The notes under the pieces are model-generated. The model was not told the origin of the DNA and searched no databases. It was given only the letters and a program-made list of their open reading frames with translations. A stretch of DNA of 64,000 nt, taken from the NCBI GenBank assembly GCA_949752745.1, contig OX457031.1, forward strand, positions 39,281,502-39,345,501, given 5' to 3'. The DNA comes from Protula sp. h YS-2021 (taxonomy: Eukaryota > Annelida > Polychaeta > Sabellida > Serpulidae). Shown piece by piece: positions 1 through 8,150 of the stretch. A program made the translations under genes and the position numbers. How positions within the stretch are numbered: the first letter of the stretch is position 1; the number at the start of each line of letters is the position of its first letter.

Positions 1-19
1 ATTCGACTACCAGTCATGA
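1..19 (+). CDS. Major capsid protein, last five codons and stop (copy A)
   Basis: Only the end of the gene is inside the window. The frame starting at base 2 reads five codons and TGA at 17-19, matching the end of the capsid gene of copy B. As in B, the stop overlaps the ATG of the protease gene (ATGA at 16-19), so capsid and protease are tightly coupled. Confidence 0.75.
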
Positions 20-453
20 ACACGAAGCAGATTGATGCCATATTGAGTCATGATGTCATGACTAAAGACTTATTTCAAGGTGTGTTTGCCATGGACCAGT
101 TACCGTCTTTACAACGCGGCGCCCTTGTCATCAACACAGACGATCAAGATGAACCAGGAGAACATTGGGTGGCAGTGTATTATGATAAAGACCCTGTAGA
201 ATATTTTGACTCTTATGGACTGTTCCCTCTCGATGATCGTTTAGACATGTTTTTAAGAAATGACTATATGTATAATTCTATCTCATTACAAACGCCAATA
301 TCATCGTCATGTGGTTTTTATTGTGTATATTATATATTGCATAGAGCTCGAGGTCAGAGTATGTTTGATATTGTGAATATATTAAAAAGAAAGGATGGTG
401 ATTTTATTGTAAAGGATTTTGTATATAGACATTATAAACCACTGTTTTATTAA
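16..453 (+). CDS. Adenain-type cysteine protease (Polinton copy A)
   Basis: A 145-residue maturation protease of the adenain/Ulp1-like cysteine protease clan, expected to cleave capsid and core proteins during virion assembly. The catalytic set is readable: His in GEHWVAVYYD at about residue 50, Asp in EYFDSYG at about 65, and the nucleophile Cys in SSSCGFYC at about 99. Its length is short but typical of Polinton and adintovirus proteases. The start codon overlaps the capsid stop (ATGA). This copy is intact, while the copy B gene has a stop codon at its residue 43. The family call rests on motif spacing and gene order. Confidence 0.85.
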   Translation: MNTKQIDAILSHDVMTKDLFQGVFAMDQLPSLQRGALVINTDDQDEPGEHWVAVYYDKDPVEYFDSYGLFPLDDRLDMFLRNDYMYNSISLQTPISSSCGFYCVYYILHRARGQSMFDIVNILKRKDGDFIVKDFVYRHYKPLFY

Positions 454-888
454 TGTTGTTGTTTTATTAATGTTGTTGTTTTTATTAATGTTGTTGTTTT
501 ATTAATGTTGTTATTGTAGTAGTTAAGTTGTAGTTAAGTTGTTATATTAGTTAAGTTGTTGTTATATTAGTTAAGTTGTTGTTGTTAAATAAAACAACCC
601 AAGTTTCAAACAACTGTCTTGTTTATTGTGTTCTATTTACAAATTCTTAACTACAAACACTATTTACAAAGTTTACCAACACTATTTACAAACTCTTAAC
701 TACAAACGCTATTTACACTATTTACAAATTCTTAACTACAAATTCTATTTACACTATTTACAAACTTTTATTTACAAACTTTTATTTACACTATTTACAA
801 ACTTTTATTTACAAATTCTATTTACAAAGTTATCAAACACTATTTACAAACTCTTAACTACAAAGTCTATTTACAAAGTTTACAAAGT
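454..888. repeat. A+T-rich tandem arrays between convergent Polinton genes (copy A)
   Basis: Two short-unit arrays fill the gap between the protease (+) and the small minus-strand genes: a TTAATGTTGTTG-type array at 450-600 followed by TACAAA/CTATTT units at 640-900. No gene is seen; a 111-codon plus-strand frame at 626-961 is a product of the repeat. The position, between convergent genes, suits 3' ends and poly(A) signals for both strands. Confidence 0.7.
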
Positions 889-1278
889 CTATTTACAATC
901 ACATTCATTTTTCAATACATTCATCAATGCATGCCATTCATTAGAATCTAAATTGATATAGGTATCATAGACATTACATCCGTGTTTGTAAATGCTATGA
1001 AAGCTTACATAACGCACATCACCAAACTTTATCACTTTAGCAGTTTCATGTTCAGACAGTTTCAGTTCATATCCTTCTTCATTTATGTCCATCACGCGTA
1101 TATGTTGTGTTAACTCAATGGATTTGGTACCCCGCATAAGTTGTATTCCTTCCTCTTTGAATTCAAGCGTCAGGTTCTTTCCAATCCAATGCTTGCAACA
1201 GCGCGTTCCATTCCACTGTGCTGAGGGTGATGATGTCGTAGTTTTCTGTAAGCTCGTCATGTTGGCGAAATTGTACAA
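889..1278 (-). CDS. Small Polinton protein, diverged PC4-like (copy A)
   Basis: A 129-residue protein, fourth in the minus-strand series that follows PolB. After an N-terminal stretch of about 35 residues that overlaps the upstream gene in another frame, it shows the same layout as its neighbours: a beta-rich run, then a segment ending in NLDSNEWHALMNVL. That ending resembles the strand-EW-helix end of the PC4 domain in the gene at 1,910-2,260. The copy B orthologue is 28,489-28,878. No catalytic motif is seen. I infer an ssDNA- or nucleic-acid-binding role only from family resemblance; it may instead have an unrelated fold. Confidence 0.6.
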   Translation of the reverse strand: MYNFANMTSLQKTTTSSPSAQWNGTRCCKHWIGKNLTLEFKEEGIQLMRGTKSIELTQHIRVMDINEEGYELKLSEHETAKVIKFGDVRYVSFHSIYKHGCNVYDTYINLDSNEWHALMNVLKNECDCK

Positions 1279-1516
1279 ACACGTCTAGACCGTTCTCAGT
1301 CACACGCACTTCTAATTCATTTGAGACTGCTAGGAGAAAGCCAGGTATTCTCAACTTGTCTAGATGATCCTTCAACACGGACTGGTCATCAAGCGATAGG
1401 ACGATATACTGTCCAAAATGTCGTAGCACAATGTCATCACATAAGTTTCTCGTGTATGAGAACCCATATGTCATGGGTTCATAATCCATCAAATAGTCGT
1501 CTTCCATCTCGTTCAT
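1163..1516 (-). CDS. Small Polinton protein, diverged PC4-like (copy A)
   Basis: A 117-residue protein in the post-PolB minus-strand cluster. Two beta-rich halves are visible; the second (about residues 65-110) ends in TLSTVEWNALLQALDW, which matches the EW-helix end seen in the neighbouring PC4-like genes. It overlaps the next gene by 116 bases in a different frame, an arrangement kept in copy B (28,254-28,604). A start at the second Met (MEDDY) is equally possible. Function is unknown; a ssDNA-binding role is inferred from resemblance alone. Confidence 0.6.
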   Translation of the reverse strand: MNEMEDDYLMDYEPMTYGFSYTRNLCDDIVLRHFGQYIVLSLDDQSVLKDHLDKLRIPGFLLAVSNELEVRVTENGLDVFVQFRQHDELTENYDIITLSTVEWNALLQALDWKEPDA

Positions 1517-1521
1517 GTATT

Positions 1522-1896
1522 TTATACTCGGATGATGTCGAACAGTGGATGTTGTATAGCTTCTAGGAATCGTAGGACTGCGCGCCAGTTCTTGATATTA
1601 AAGAAGATCAACTGTGCATAGGGTGTATCTGGCACAACTCCCTTATAATCCTTTGGATAATCCTGTAAAAGATTTCTACAGAATGTCACACGTATCTTAG
1701 AATCATATTCAGCCACCGTCACTTCCAGTTTATTTTCAAGTCTGCGTTTAAACCCAGGTTCAAGCGGTATGTTTTTAAAGTCTTTCCACACTTCAGGTTT
1801 AAACCGATAAGCAGAAATTCTCTGAGAACCCATCATCACTTCATTCCTCTCATTAACTTTAAGGTAAACACCATCGTCCAACATGAGTGCATTCAT
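1522..1896 (-). CDS. Small Polinton protein, diverged PC4-like (copy A)
   Basis: A 124-residue protein six bases upstream of the next small gene in transcription order. It has a first half ending in KPEVWKDFKNI and a second half ending in FNIKNWRAVLRFLEAI, both resembling the W-containing C-terminal helix entry of PC4 domains. This suggests two PC4-like units. The copy B orthologue is 27,837-28,208, with about 85-90% identity by eye. It lies 13 bases after the PC4 gene, so the set is probably one transcription unit. Confidence 0.6.
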   Translation of the reverse strand: MNALMLDDGVYLKVNERNEVMMGSQRISAYRFKPEVWKDFKNIPLEPGFKRRLENKLEVTVAEYDSKIRVTFCRNLLQDYPKDYKGVVPDTPYAQLIFFNIKNWRAVLRFLEAIQHPLFDIIRV

Positions 1897-1909
1897 GATG
1901 ATTACCTTG

Positions 1910-2260
1910 TTATGACTTGTCGTCTTGTCTGCGAAGCCTTTTATCCACTTCTTTCACCTGCTTCTTCATCATTTTCCATTCAGGTATTGTCAGCAAGATA
2001 CCCTTTTTCGTTGGACGGTTTTTTCCAGTCCCCTCATCTCTGAGGTATTTGCGAATGTTTACCACACCTTCATTACTTTGTTTCATAATCTTGATATACT
2101 TTCCATTGCCTAGAGAAAGCATTCCATCCCACGACTGTGGTGTTGGTGCTATCTTCACTTTTAATTTCTTGATGGTAGTATCAGGATGTTTCACAGTCAT
2201 GTCTTTGACTGTATCAGCAAGAGTATCCATATCTGTTGTTGCAGATCTTTTCCTATTCAT
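1910..2260 (-). CDS. PC4/p15-type ssDNA-binding protein (copy A)
   Basis: A 116-residue protein with a basic tail. Residues 45-110 carry the signature order of the transcriptional coactivator p15/PC4 domain: a GKYIKI strand, VVNIRKYLRD, the loop PTKKGILLT, then IPEWKMMKKQ leading into a final helix with VDKRLRR. PC4 domains bind ssDNA as dimers and act in transcription and replication, including in several bacteriophages. The gene follows PolB by 55 bases on the same strand, so a role as the element's ssDNA-binding protein during protein-primed replication is reasonable. The copy B orthologue is intact at 27,473-27,823. Confidence 0.8.
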   Translation of the reverse strand: MNRKRSATTDMDTLADTVKDMTVKHPDTTIKKLKVKIAPTPQSWDGMLSLGNGKYIKIMKQSNEGVVNIRKYLRDEGTGKNRPTKKGILLTIPEWKMMKKQVKEVDKRLRRQDDKS

Positions 2261-2315
2261 GTTGACGCTTCAGTGTTCACACCTCAACTAACTCTAAAGT
2301 TGAAGTGTTTCCCCC

Positions 2316-5300
2316 TTATATACTGTAATGTCCATGCGCCAAAGTGGAATAGCCATCACTCATCACATATCGCTTGTCATCAAAGGGAGAGAGAGCCACT
2401 TTCCTCAACTTCTCCGAGAAGATCTGGTGGTCATGACTTCGAATAATGTGTCCTGTGGTCATCGTTTGCGTTTGGTTGAACAAACTGTCTTTATACTGCT
2501 GATGTTTCATCCGTCTTTGACACGCGCGAGTGATGCCTTTGGCCGTACGTTTTTCTTTCCCACCATATATCATACTGTACATTTTTGGTCGAAGTCCAAC
2601 AAACTCTTCTATGGGAATGCCCACCGTCTCATCTTTCATTTTCCCAAGCACTTTCTTGTTCACGTTGGAATGTAGGAAATGATCTGGGGGATAGTCACTT
2701 GTGTCGAACAAGTCGGCATCTTCCTGCATGTCTTTGTAGATATCGTCCGTTTCTATGTCATAACATAGACTGTCGGTGTCGCTGAACAACAGCTTGGCGT
2801 TGGGATACTTGGTCATGATGTAGTTGTAATGAAAGTGGAACATGAGCACCTTGCTGAGGTCGAGAATGGTGAAACCAACTTGAATGGGTTTATCCAGAAG
2901 CAGATCCACTTTGCGCAAATGTACCGCGGTCAAATCTTCGTTGAAAATTCTAAATTTGTGGAAGGAAGGTTTGGCCACAAGTTTCTTGAACCGCTTTTCC
3001 TGGTGAACAAGTTCCACATTCATGCGTTTTCTGACATTTTCCATGGTTTTGCCAAACACAGAGTTGTTCATCAGTTTGAAAAAGTCTTTCTCAAACGGGT
3101 TCTTAGCCAACTTTCTCTTTTCCGTGTTCAAGGAGATGTATTTTGCCAACCATTTGCTCTGTGCAAACATGATGGCACGATACACCTTCGTGACTTTCAA
3201 TCCCAGTGAGACATATTGCTGTAAATTTCTATAATGAAGTACATATTTCTTCTTGTCACACAAGTTGGGAATGAGCTTTTCACTAGGCTTGCTTTTCATG
3301 TTTAGATCTTTCCGTAGCTTCTGACTATGCTCTGATAATTCTCCCACTTTCACACATTTCCGTTCTGGAGCCACTGGATAGTGATTATGATGATTATGAA
3401 TGGATTGTGGGTATTCCAAATCCACTTCTAAAATGTATCCAATCTCATCATCTTCATCCACATCCATAAAGTCAATGGATTCTGGCTCGCTCACCCACAT
3501 AAATCCACTTTCCGGCATGCTTTGCGACATAGCCCAGCCATACAAGTTGTTTGCATCCAGGTACGTCAAGTAGTTGGTCGGTTTCAAGGGATCGTAATCT
3601 GCTACGTAGGGGTTATTTGCTTTCGCATACTTGTGTGTGATGACAGATATTCCTCCACGTAGACCTTGTTCAACCATTTGGTACATGTCAATGTCGTTGA
3701 TCAATTCCAATTTCACCTTTGTCGCTTTCAACATGGCATCCCACGACAGTCCTGGCGCTGTATAGTAGTGAGCAGGATCTAATTCATACGTGTTGAGACA
3801 TACGTGACGAAAGTTTTCAAACACGTCAGCCAGCAACAACACATCTGATTTCAGGTATAGGTCATGGTATTCACCAAATGTAGTACACTGGAATGTCTCC
3901 CACACCTTCTGCGCATGCGCATAATCCTCATCGCTAATGCCTTCTTCACTGAGCAGACTGTAAAACTTGTCCTTGGACGGCAGTTGTGTTTCAGCAAACT
4001 TGGATGTCTCATCCACGTAATCATAAGGGTACACTCCCTTTCTCAACAGTAAATCTTGTTGGTCACTATCGTGAATGTGTGACGTCATGTTATGAAAGTT
4101 GTCTTTCCCTTCTGCTGCCAGGTTGGATACCAGCTTCTGTAGAGAAGTACTCATGAACTGAAAGCTGTCTGTAAATTTCAGATTGCTCATGGTGAATGCA
4201 ATATATTTCTCAACGGTGTTGGGAATGACTGTAATCGTCTCATTTTTGAACTTTCCAATTTCTTCCATGATCAAATGGCTGTCATAGCCTCGTAAATTGT
4301 GGAAAAAGACAGGAATGATGAAAGAATCTTCAACATCCTGCTGATCCTTTCGAAATCGGAATTGCAAATTGCATTGACTATGTGCAGCTCCGCGGTATTT
4401 GCCATTGATATGGTCATGATCTCTCACATGATCTGCTCCTAGAGGCTCATGACAAATGTAACAATCTGTGGCGTTCTTATAATGCTCTTCATCTTCATGA
4501 GTCATCACCATTTTCTTTGGCTGTAGCAAGCCATGCACAATACGATCACGCTCATTCACCATATGGTCTAAAAAGACTTTCACAGCGTTATCTCCTCGAT
4601 ATACGACTGGAGCACGTGTATCATACTGGCTGACAACCACATAGGCAAAGCTGTTTGGACGATGATGCTGATACTTGTCTCCTTCATGTTTTTTCGTGAA
4701 ACATTCAAAGTCTGCATAAATGACAAACGGCACTCGCTGTTGTTTGGCTACATTCTTGAACTTGATGAAGGGTTCCTTGGGGAATGATAAACGTTGTGCT
4801 CCATGCTTGTCACACACTTCATGATGCTTGTCTAAAAGATCTTGTCGCATAAACCCATGAAGACAGTTGAAACAATAAAATATTGCATTCTGACGCTTTG
4901 TTCGATAAGCCATCAGTCTGCTGAAATTCTTGATGAGGCAGTAATGTCTTGTCTTGTCATTACTAATCAAAAGCAAATTGATTTCTCTCGCGCTGGTGTT
5001 TTGACTGAGTTGTATCGGAACAACTACATCATGCTCATATCCAAACACGTTAATAGACACATCATTCTCCTTTTCAAACTTTGGAATGTCTGTAATCGGT
5101 GTTGGAAATGTCATGCCTTCCACCTTCAATTCGTTCTCAAATAGCTTGTATTGATGCACACGCTCTGGGTTTGCATTTGTTGAAGGGTGAAGGTGAGCCA
5201 GTACAGACCATAAGAAACATTTGTTGTCTTTATTCTGAATGTTTAACACAGCCTTTGTAGTCTTTACTTTCTTCGGTAGTGGGATAAAACTGCTCGCTTC

Positions 5301-5993
5301 CAGTGGCGCTGACGTAGCTGTATGCACTTCAATGAATAATATGTTATCCAACACCCAACCAGAACCTTGTCGCTCATGTTCATCAAACCTGGTAAACAAT
5401 TCTTTATAGGCTTCTGGCAAGTCCTTCTCAATATCTGTTGGATTGTATGCTGCATATGTTGGACTACTGATGAAGGCATTATCCATCTGTTCTACCATCA
5501 CGCCTTCAACATTTGGTGTCATTTTCTTGAAGCGTGCATGTACCACAATGTACCATTTCATGCCATGGTTTAACGTCTCTAGCAAATGTCTCTTAATCCG
5601 GTTCTCTTGTTGTCGCATTTCAAGTAGCAAATCCGATCCATCTTCAGGCTCAAACCGCCTTTCCTGTGCGTTTTCACCAAGACTCACTCTTCTGCCTCTG
5701 CCTACTTGTCCTGTCTCTTTCTTTCTTTGTTCTTCATGAGACACATTTTCCATCTCATCACATGCATGTGTCTCAAATGCATCCAAAGAGGAAAATATCT
5801 TGGCGCATTTACAGCAGAGGACTGGATCAGGTCTTTCAACACCATCTTGTACGGTCTTTCGTCTCTTGGCTTCAATCTGCTCAACAAGCTCTTCATGAGC
5901 ACGTTTCATCCTAGCTGGTTTGCATGTATGTGTCACGAACACTTCCAGAGATGGAAATGTCACATCACAATCATGACAGTAGACTGGTGCCAT
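2316..5993 (-). CDS. Protein-primed family B DNA polymerase (Polinton copy A)
   Basis: A 1,225-residue replicase. The N-terminus has C2H2-like fingers (CHDC at 6-9; CCKCAKIF with H76 and C78). Exo I is YADFE (D428, E430), Exo II HNLRGYD (565-571), and Exo III YLKSD (713-717). Polymerase motif A is LDANNLYG (D813), motif B KLMNNSVFGK (973-982), motif C SDTDS (D1072, D1074), and KMYS follows at about 1137. Between Exo I and Exo II sits an endonuclease-VII-like zinc module: CYIC (511-514), HDHINGKYRG (526-535), H538 and C541. The gene is open throughout. This ATG is preceded by an in-frame stretch running to a splice acceptor at 6,020 and by a TATA box at 6,052-6,060, so both a proximal and a spliced start are possible. 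Confidence 0.93.
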   Translation of the reverse strand: MAPVYCHDCDVTFPSLEVFVTHTCKPARMKRAHEELVEQIEAKRRKTVQDGVERPDPVLCCKCAKIFSSLDAFETHACDEMENVSHEEQRKKETGQVGRGRRVSLGENAQERRFEPEDGSDLLLEMRQQENRIKRHLLETLNHGMKWYIVVHARFKKMTPNVEGVMVEQMDNAFISSPTYAAYNPTDIEKDLPEAYKELFTRFDEHERQGSGWVLDNILFIEVHTATSAPLEASSFIPLPKKVKTTKAVLNIQNKDNKCFLWSVLAHLHPSTNANPERVHQYKLFENELKVEGMTFPTPITDIPKFEKENDVSINVFGYEHDVVVPIQLSQNTSAREINLLLISNDKTRHYCLIKNFSRLMAYRTKRQNAIFYCFNCLHGFMRQDLLDKHHEVCDKHGAQRLSFPKEPFIKFKNVAKQQRVPFVIYADFECFTKKHEGDKYQHHRPNSFAYVVVSQYDTRAPVVYRGDNAVKVFLDHMVNERDRIVHGLLQPKKMVMTHEDEEHYKNATDCYICHEPLGADHVRDHDHINGKYRGAAHSQCNLQFRFRKDQQDVEDSFIIPVFFHNLRGYDSHLIMEEIGKFKNETITVIPNTVEKYIAFTMSNLKFTDSFQFMSTSLQKLVSNLAAEGKDNFHNMTSHIHDSDQQDLLLRKGVYPYDYVDETSKFAETQLPSKDKFYSLLSEEGISDEDYAHAQKVWETFQCTTFGEYHDLYLKSDVLLLADVFENFRHVCLNTYELDPAHYYTAPGLSWDAMLKATKVKLELINDIDMYQMVEQGLRGGISVITHKYAKANNPYVADYDPLKPTNYLTYLDANNLYGWAMSQSMPESGFMWVSEPESIDFMDVDEDDEIGYILEVDLEYPQSIHNHHNHYPVAPERKCVKVGELSEHSQKLRKDLNMKSKPSEKLIPNLCDKKKYVLHYRNLQQYVSLGLKVTKVYRAIMFAQSKWLAKYISLNTEKRKLAKNPFEKDFFKLMNNSVFGKTMENVRKRMNVELVHQEKRFKKLVAKPSFHKFRIFNEDLTAVHLRKVDLLLDKPIQVGFTILDLSKVLMFHFHYNYIMTKYPNAKLLFSDTDSLCYDIETDDIYKDMQEDADLFDTSDYPPDHFLHSNVNKKVLGKMKDETVGIPIEEFVGLRPKMYSMIYGGKEKRTAKGITRACQRRMKHQQYKDSLFNQTQTMTTGHIIRSHDHQIFSEKLRKVALSPFDDKRYVMSDGYSTLAHGHYSI

Positions 5994-6051
5994 CGTTTTT
6001 GTCTCTTCAACTGCTAGAACTGAAATGAAGTAAAATACACGTTTTACTCTT

Positions 6052-6060
6052 CCTTTTATA
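6052..6060 (-). promoter_or_regulatory. TATA box proximal to PolB (copy A)
   Basis: TATAAAAGG on the minus strand lies about 60 bases before the PolB ATG at 5,993. The surrounding TATAAAAGGAAGAGT core is repeated before PolB of copy B (23,688) and before the gene at 37,286-37,789. It lies just inside the putative PolB intron. Confidence 0.65.
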
Positions 6061-6192
6061 CCACTTCAATGGTGTGTTGACTCAGCAGAATGTATCACTA
6101 GTTGACATGTTTCACTCATGCTTTTATGCTACTTCCATGTAATCAAAATATGGTGTGTAACTTGTTCAAACTTGTTTCCAAAATGTTAAAAT

Positions 6193-6205
6193 TGCTGACT
6201 CAGCA
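6193..6205. promoter_or_regulatory. Maf recognition palindrome (T-MARE), copy A
   Basis: TGCTGACTCAGCA is a perfect 13-bp T-MARE with an AP-1 core, about 140 bases upstream of the PolB TATA box. A second partial site, TTGACTCAGCA, lies at 6,077-6,087. The same palindrome is kept in copy B at both ends of the element. Binding by small Maf, CNC or AP-1 factors is inferred from the motif. Confidence 0.6.
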
Positions 6206-7165
6206 GAATTTTACTTGTGTATATGAATGTCTCACTTACAGTTGTGAAGTTGTACAGCTGCACTGCTACGCAGCAGAGACATCTAGCGGTGAAGTTAAAT
6301 GGTCTGCCAAATGGTATTCATCCGCGAAGAAGCACTGTAATGGTGAAATTTTCAGTCAACTATAACGAAAGTTATAACGAAAGTTATCACAATTTTAAGT
6401 TAAAATGGCGGTAAAAATGCACACAGCCAACTGCACAAATAGCCTATGACTACTTAATGTTAAAACTAGATATAAAACTGACTCAAACAGTGAAAGTTTC
6501 ATGCAAATCTGTCAATCATAACGAAAGTTATCCCACTTTTTACAAAATTAAAATGACGGTAAATATGCACACAGCTAGCTGCACAACCAGTCCATGACTA
6601 TGTGAAAACTAGATATAAAACTGAATTAAACAGTGAAATTTTCATGCAAATCGGTCAAGTATAACACTGCATACTGCAACTCCAAGCAGTTAGACACTGC
6701 TGCCTCAGAAAAACAAAAAGCCTAACACCGCTGTCTACGTTGTTTGATGACGAAATCTGATTACGCAGTCTGATTACACTGATGACGAAATGCTGCTGAT
6801 GACGATTGTAGGTTGTATGACGCCATTTTCTTTTCTAAGTAAACACTGCATTTCAAACAAAAAAAAAAGTAGAATAATGGAGTACAAAGAGCAACATAAG
6901 CAAAACATTTTATCATGGTGTTGGTATGTATGCATGAGAGTGTGGGGGAAAAAAAAAGTTGCCGTCAGAAGGTTGAAATACCTATGCGGCTTATGAAATG
7001 CTCAGTCGTGGTGTGTGTGTGTGGAGAGTGTGGGGAAAAAAGTTGCCATCAGAAGGTTAAAATACCTATGCGACTTACGAAATGAAGCGCTCAGTCGTGG
7101 TATTTGTGTGTGTGTGTGTGTGTGTGTGTGTGGGAAATGAAAAAAAAAAAAAGAAAAAAAAAAGA

Positions 7166-7895
7166 AGAAGTTTGTTTACTAAGTTTGTTTATAAAGTTTC
7201 AATGAGTTTCAATTATGCAAATAACCAAAGTTGGTTTACAAATTTTGTTTACAAAGTTTGTTTATAAAGTTTGTTTACAAATTGTGTTTACAAAGTTTGT
7301 TTACAAAGTTTGTTTACAAAGTTTCAATGAGTTTCAATTATGCAAATAACCAAAGTTTGTTACAAATTTTGTTTACAAATTTTGTTTACAAAGTTTGCTT
7401 ACAAAGTTTGTTTACAAATTGTGTTTACAAAGTTTGTTTACAAAGTTTGCTTACAAATTGTGTTTACAAAGTTTGTTTACAAAGTTTGTTTACAAAGCTT
7501 GTCTACAAAGTTTCAATGAGTTTCAATTATGTAAATAACCAAAGTTTGTTTACAAATTTTGTTTACAAAGTTTGTTTACAAATTTTGTTTACAAAGTTTG
7601 TTTACAAATTTTCAATTATGTAAATAAGTCAAGTTTGTTTACAATGTTTGTTTACAAATTTTGTTTATAAAGTTTGTTTACAAAGTTTGTTTACACAGTT
7701 TGTTTACACAGTTTGTTTACAAAGTTTGTTTACAAATTTTGTTTATAAAGTTTGTTTACAAAGTTTGTTTACAAATTTTATTTATAAAGTTTGTTTACAC
7801 AGTTTGTTTACAAAGTTTGTTTACAAAGTTTCAATTATGCAAATAACTAAAGTTTGTTTACAAAGTTTGTTTACAAAGTTTGTTTACAAAGTTCA
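7166..7895. repeat. 13-bp array carrying forkhead-type GTAAACA cores (copy A)
   Basis: Tandem, slightly varied units of CAAAGTTTGTTTA, broken at intervals by TTTCAATTATGCAAATAACC. Nearly every unit contains TGTTTAC/GTAAACA. The long ORFs here with repeated VCLQSLFTKFVYK-type peptides on the plus strand come from the repeat and are not genes. The shorter counterpart in copy B is at 22,745-23,235. Confidence 0.85.
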
Positions 7896-7928
7896 CTTTT
7901 TATTTATAAAGTTTCAATAAACACTTAC

Positions 7929-7953
7929 CGAAATAGTTGTCACTGGATGCCAT
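7929..7953 (-). other. Putative PolB upstream coding exon (copy A)
   Basis: ATG at 7,953-7,951 is followed by eight codons and one extra base up to a consensus donor (ttcg|gtaagtg). The same 25 bases occur in copy B at 22,714-22,738. In both copies the extra base plus two bases after the acceptor complete a Val codon and keep frame into PolB. Confidence 0.55.
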
Positions 7954-8060
7954 CCCTGGATCTGATGTGATCCAATTGTAGTTCTACAACTTTTGCTCCC
8001 TTGCTCCACTTACTGATATGACTGTCACAATGATTATGACGTCACAATCATCCGTTCCTA

Positions 8061-8150
8061 TGCAGTGGTTCTCATAGAGGTCATGTCGTTTCTTAATTCT
8101 TTGTATGCAGTGGTTCTCATAGAGGTCATGTCGTTTCTTAATTCTTTGTG
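8061..8150 (+). repeat. 45-bp direct repeat beside the end of Polinton A
   Basis: Two head-to-tail copies of TGCAGTGGTTCTCATAGAGG and the next 25 bases begin at 8,061 and 8,106. They lie directly beyond the point where homology between the two Polinton copies stops. A CRE octamer (TGACGTCA) lies at 8,037-8,044. Confidence 0.75.

Larger units (their letters stand above)
6020..7928 (-). other. Putative PolB intron, copy A (1,909 bp)
   Basis: On the minus strand the donor is TTCG|gtaagtgt (exon end at 7,929) and the acceptor is ttacttcatttcag| (exon start at 6,019). Splicing leaves the frame open into PolB: 25 coding bases, then 26 bases to the PolB ATG. The intron holds promoter motifs, a duplicated unit of about 165 bp around TAACGAAAGTTA (6,360-6,660), copies of a CTCAGTCGTGGT-G/T-rich unit (6,990-7,140), and the GTAAACA array (7,166-7,895). 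Copy B has the same splice sites with a 990-bp intron. Confidence 0.6.
1..8020 (-). mobile_element. Polinton/Maverick copy A, inverted and partial
   Basis: This is the reverse complement of about 22,650-29,590 in copy B, with the same order: capsid end, protease, four small genes, PolB, PolB intron, upstream exon. The window opens inside the major capsid gene, so the rest of the element lies upstream. Homology to B stops near 8,020, just past the upstream PolB exon. Copy B has about 850 bp more here (TATA box, C-rich repeats, inverted repeat); none of that is visible in A, so this end is truncated, replaced, or belongs to a subfamily with another terminus. Extra DNA in A lies in the PolB intron at about 6,665-7,165. 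The genes in A (protease, PolB, small ORFs) are all open. Confidence 0.9.

Noticed and set aside
7231..7920. Long plus-strand frames of repeated VCLQSLFTKFVYK peptides
   Set aside because: They are read-through of the 13-bp array inside the PolB intron, and copy B has the array with different frames.
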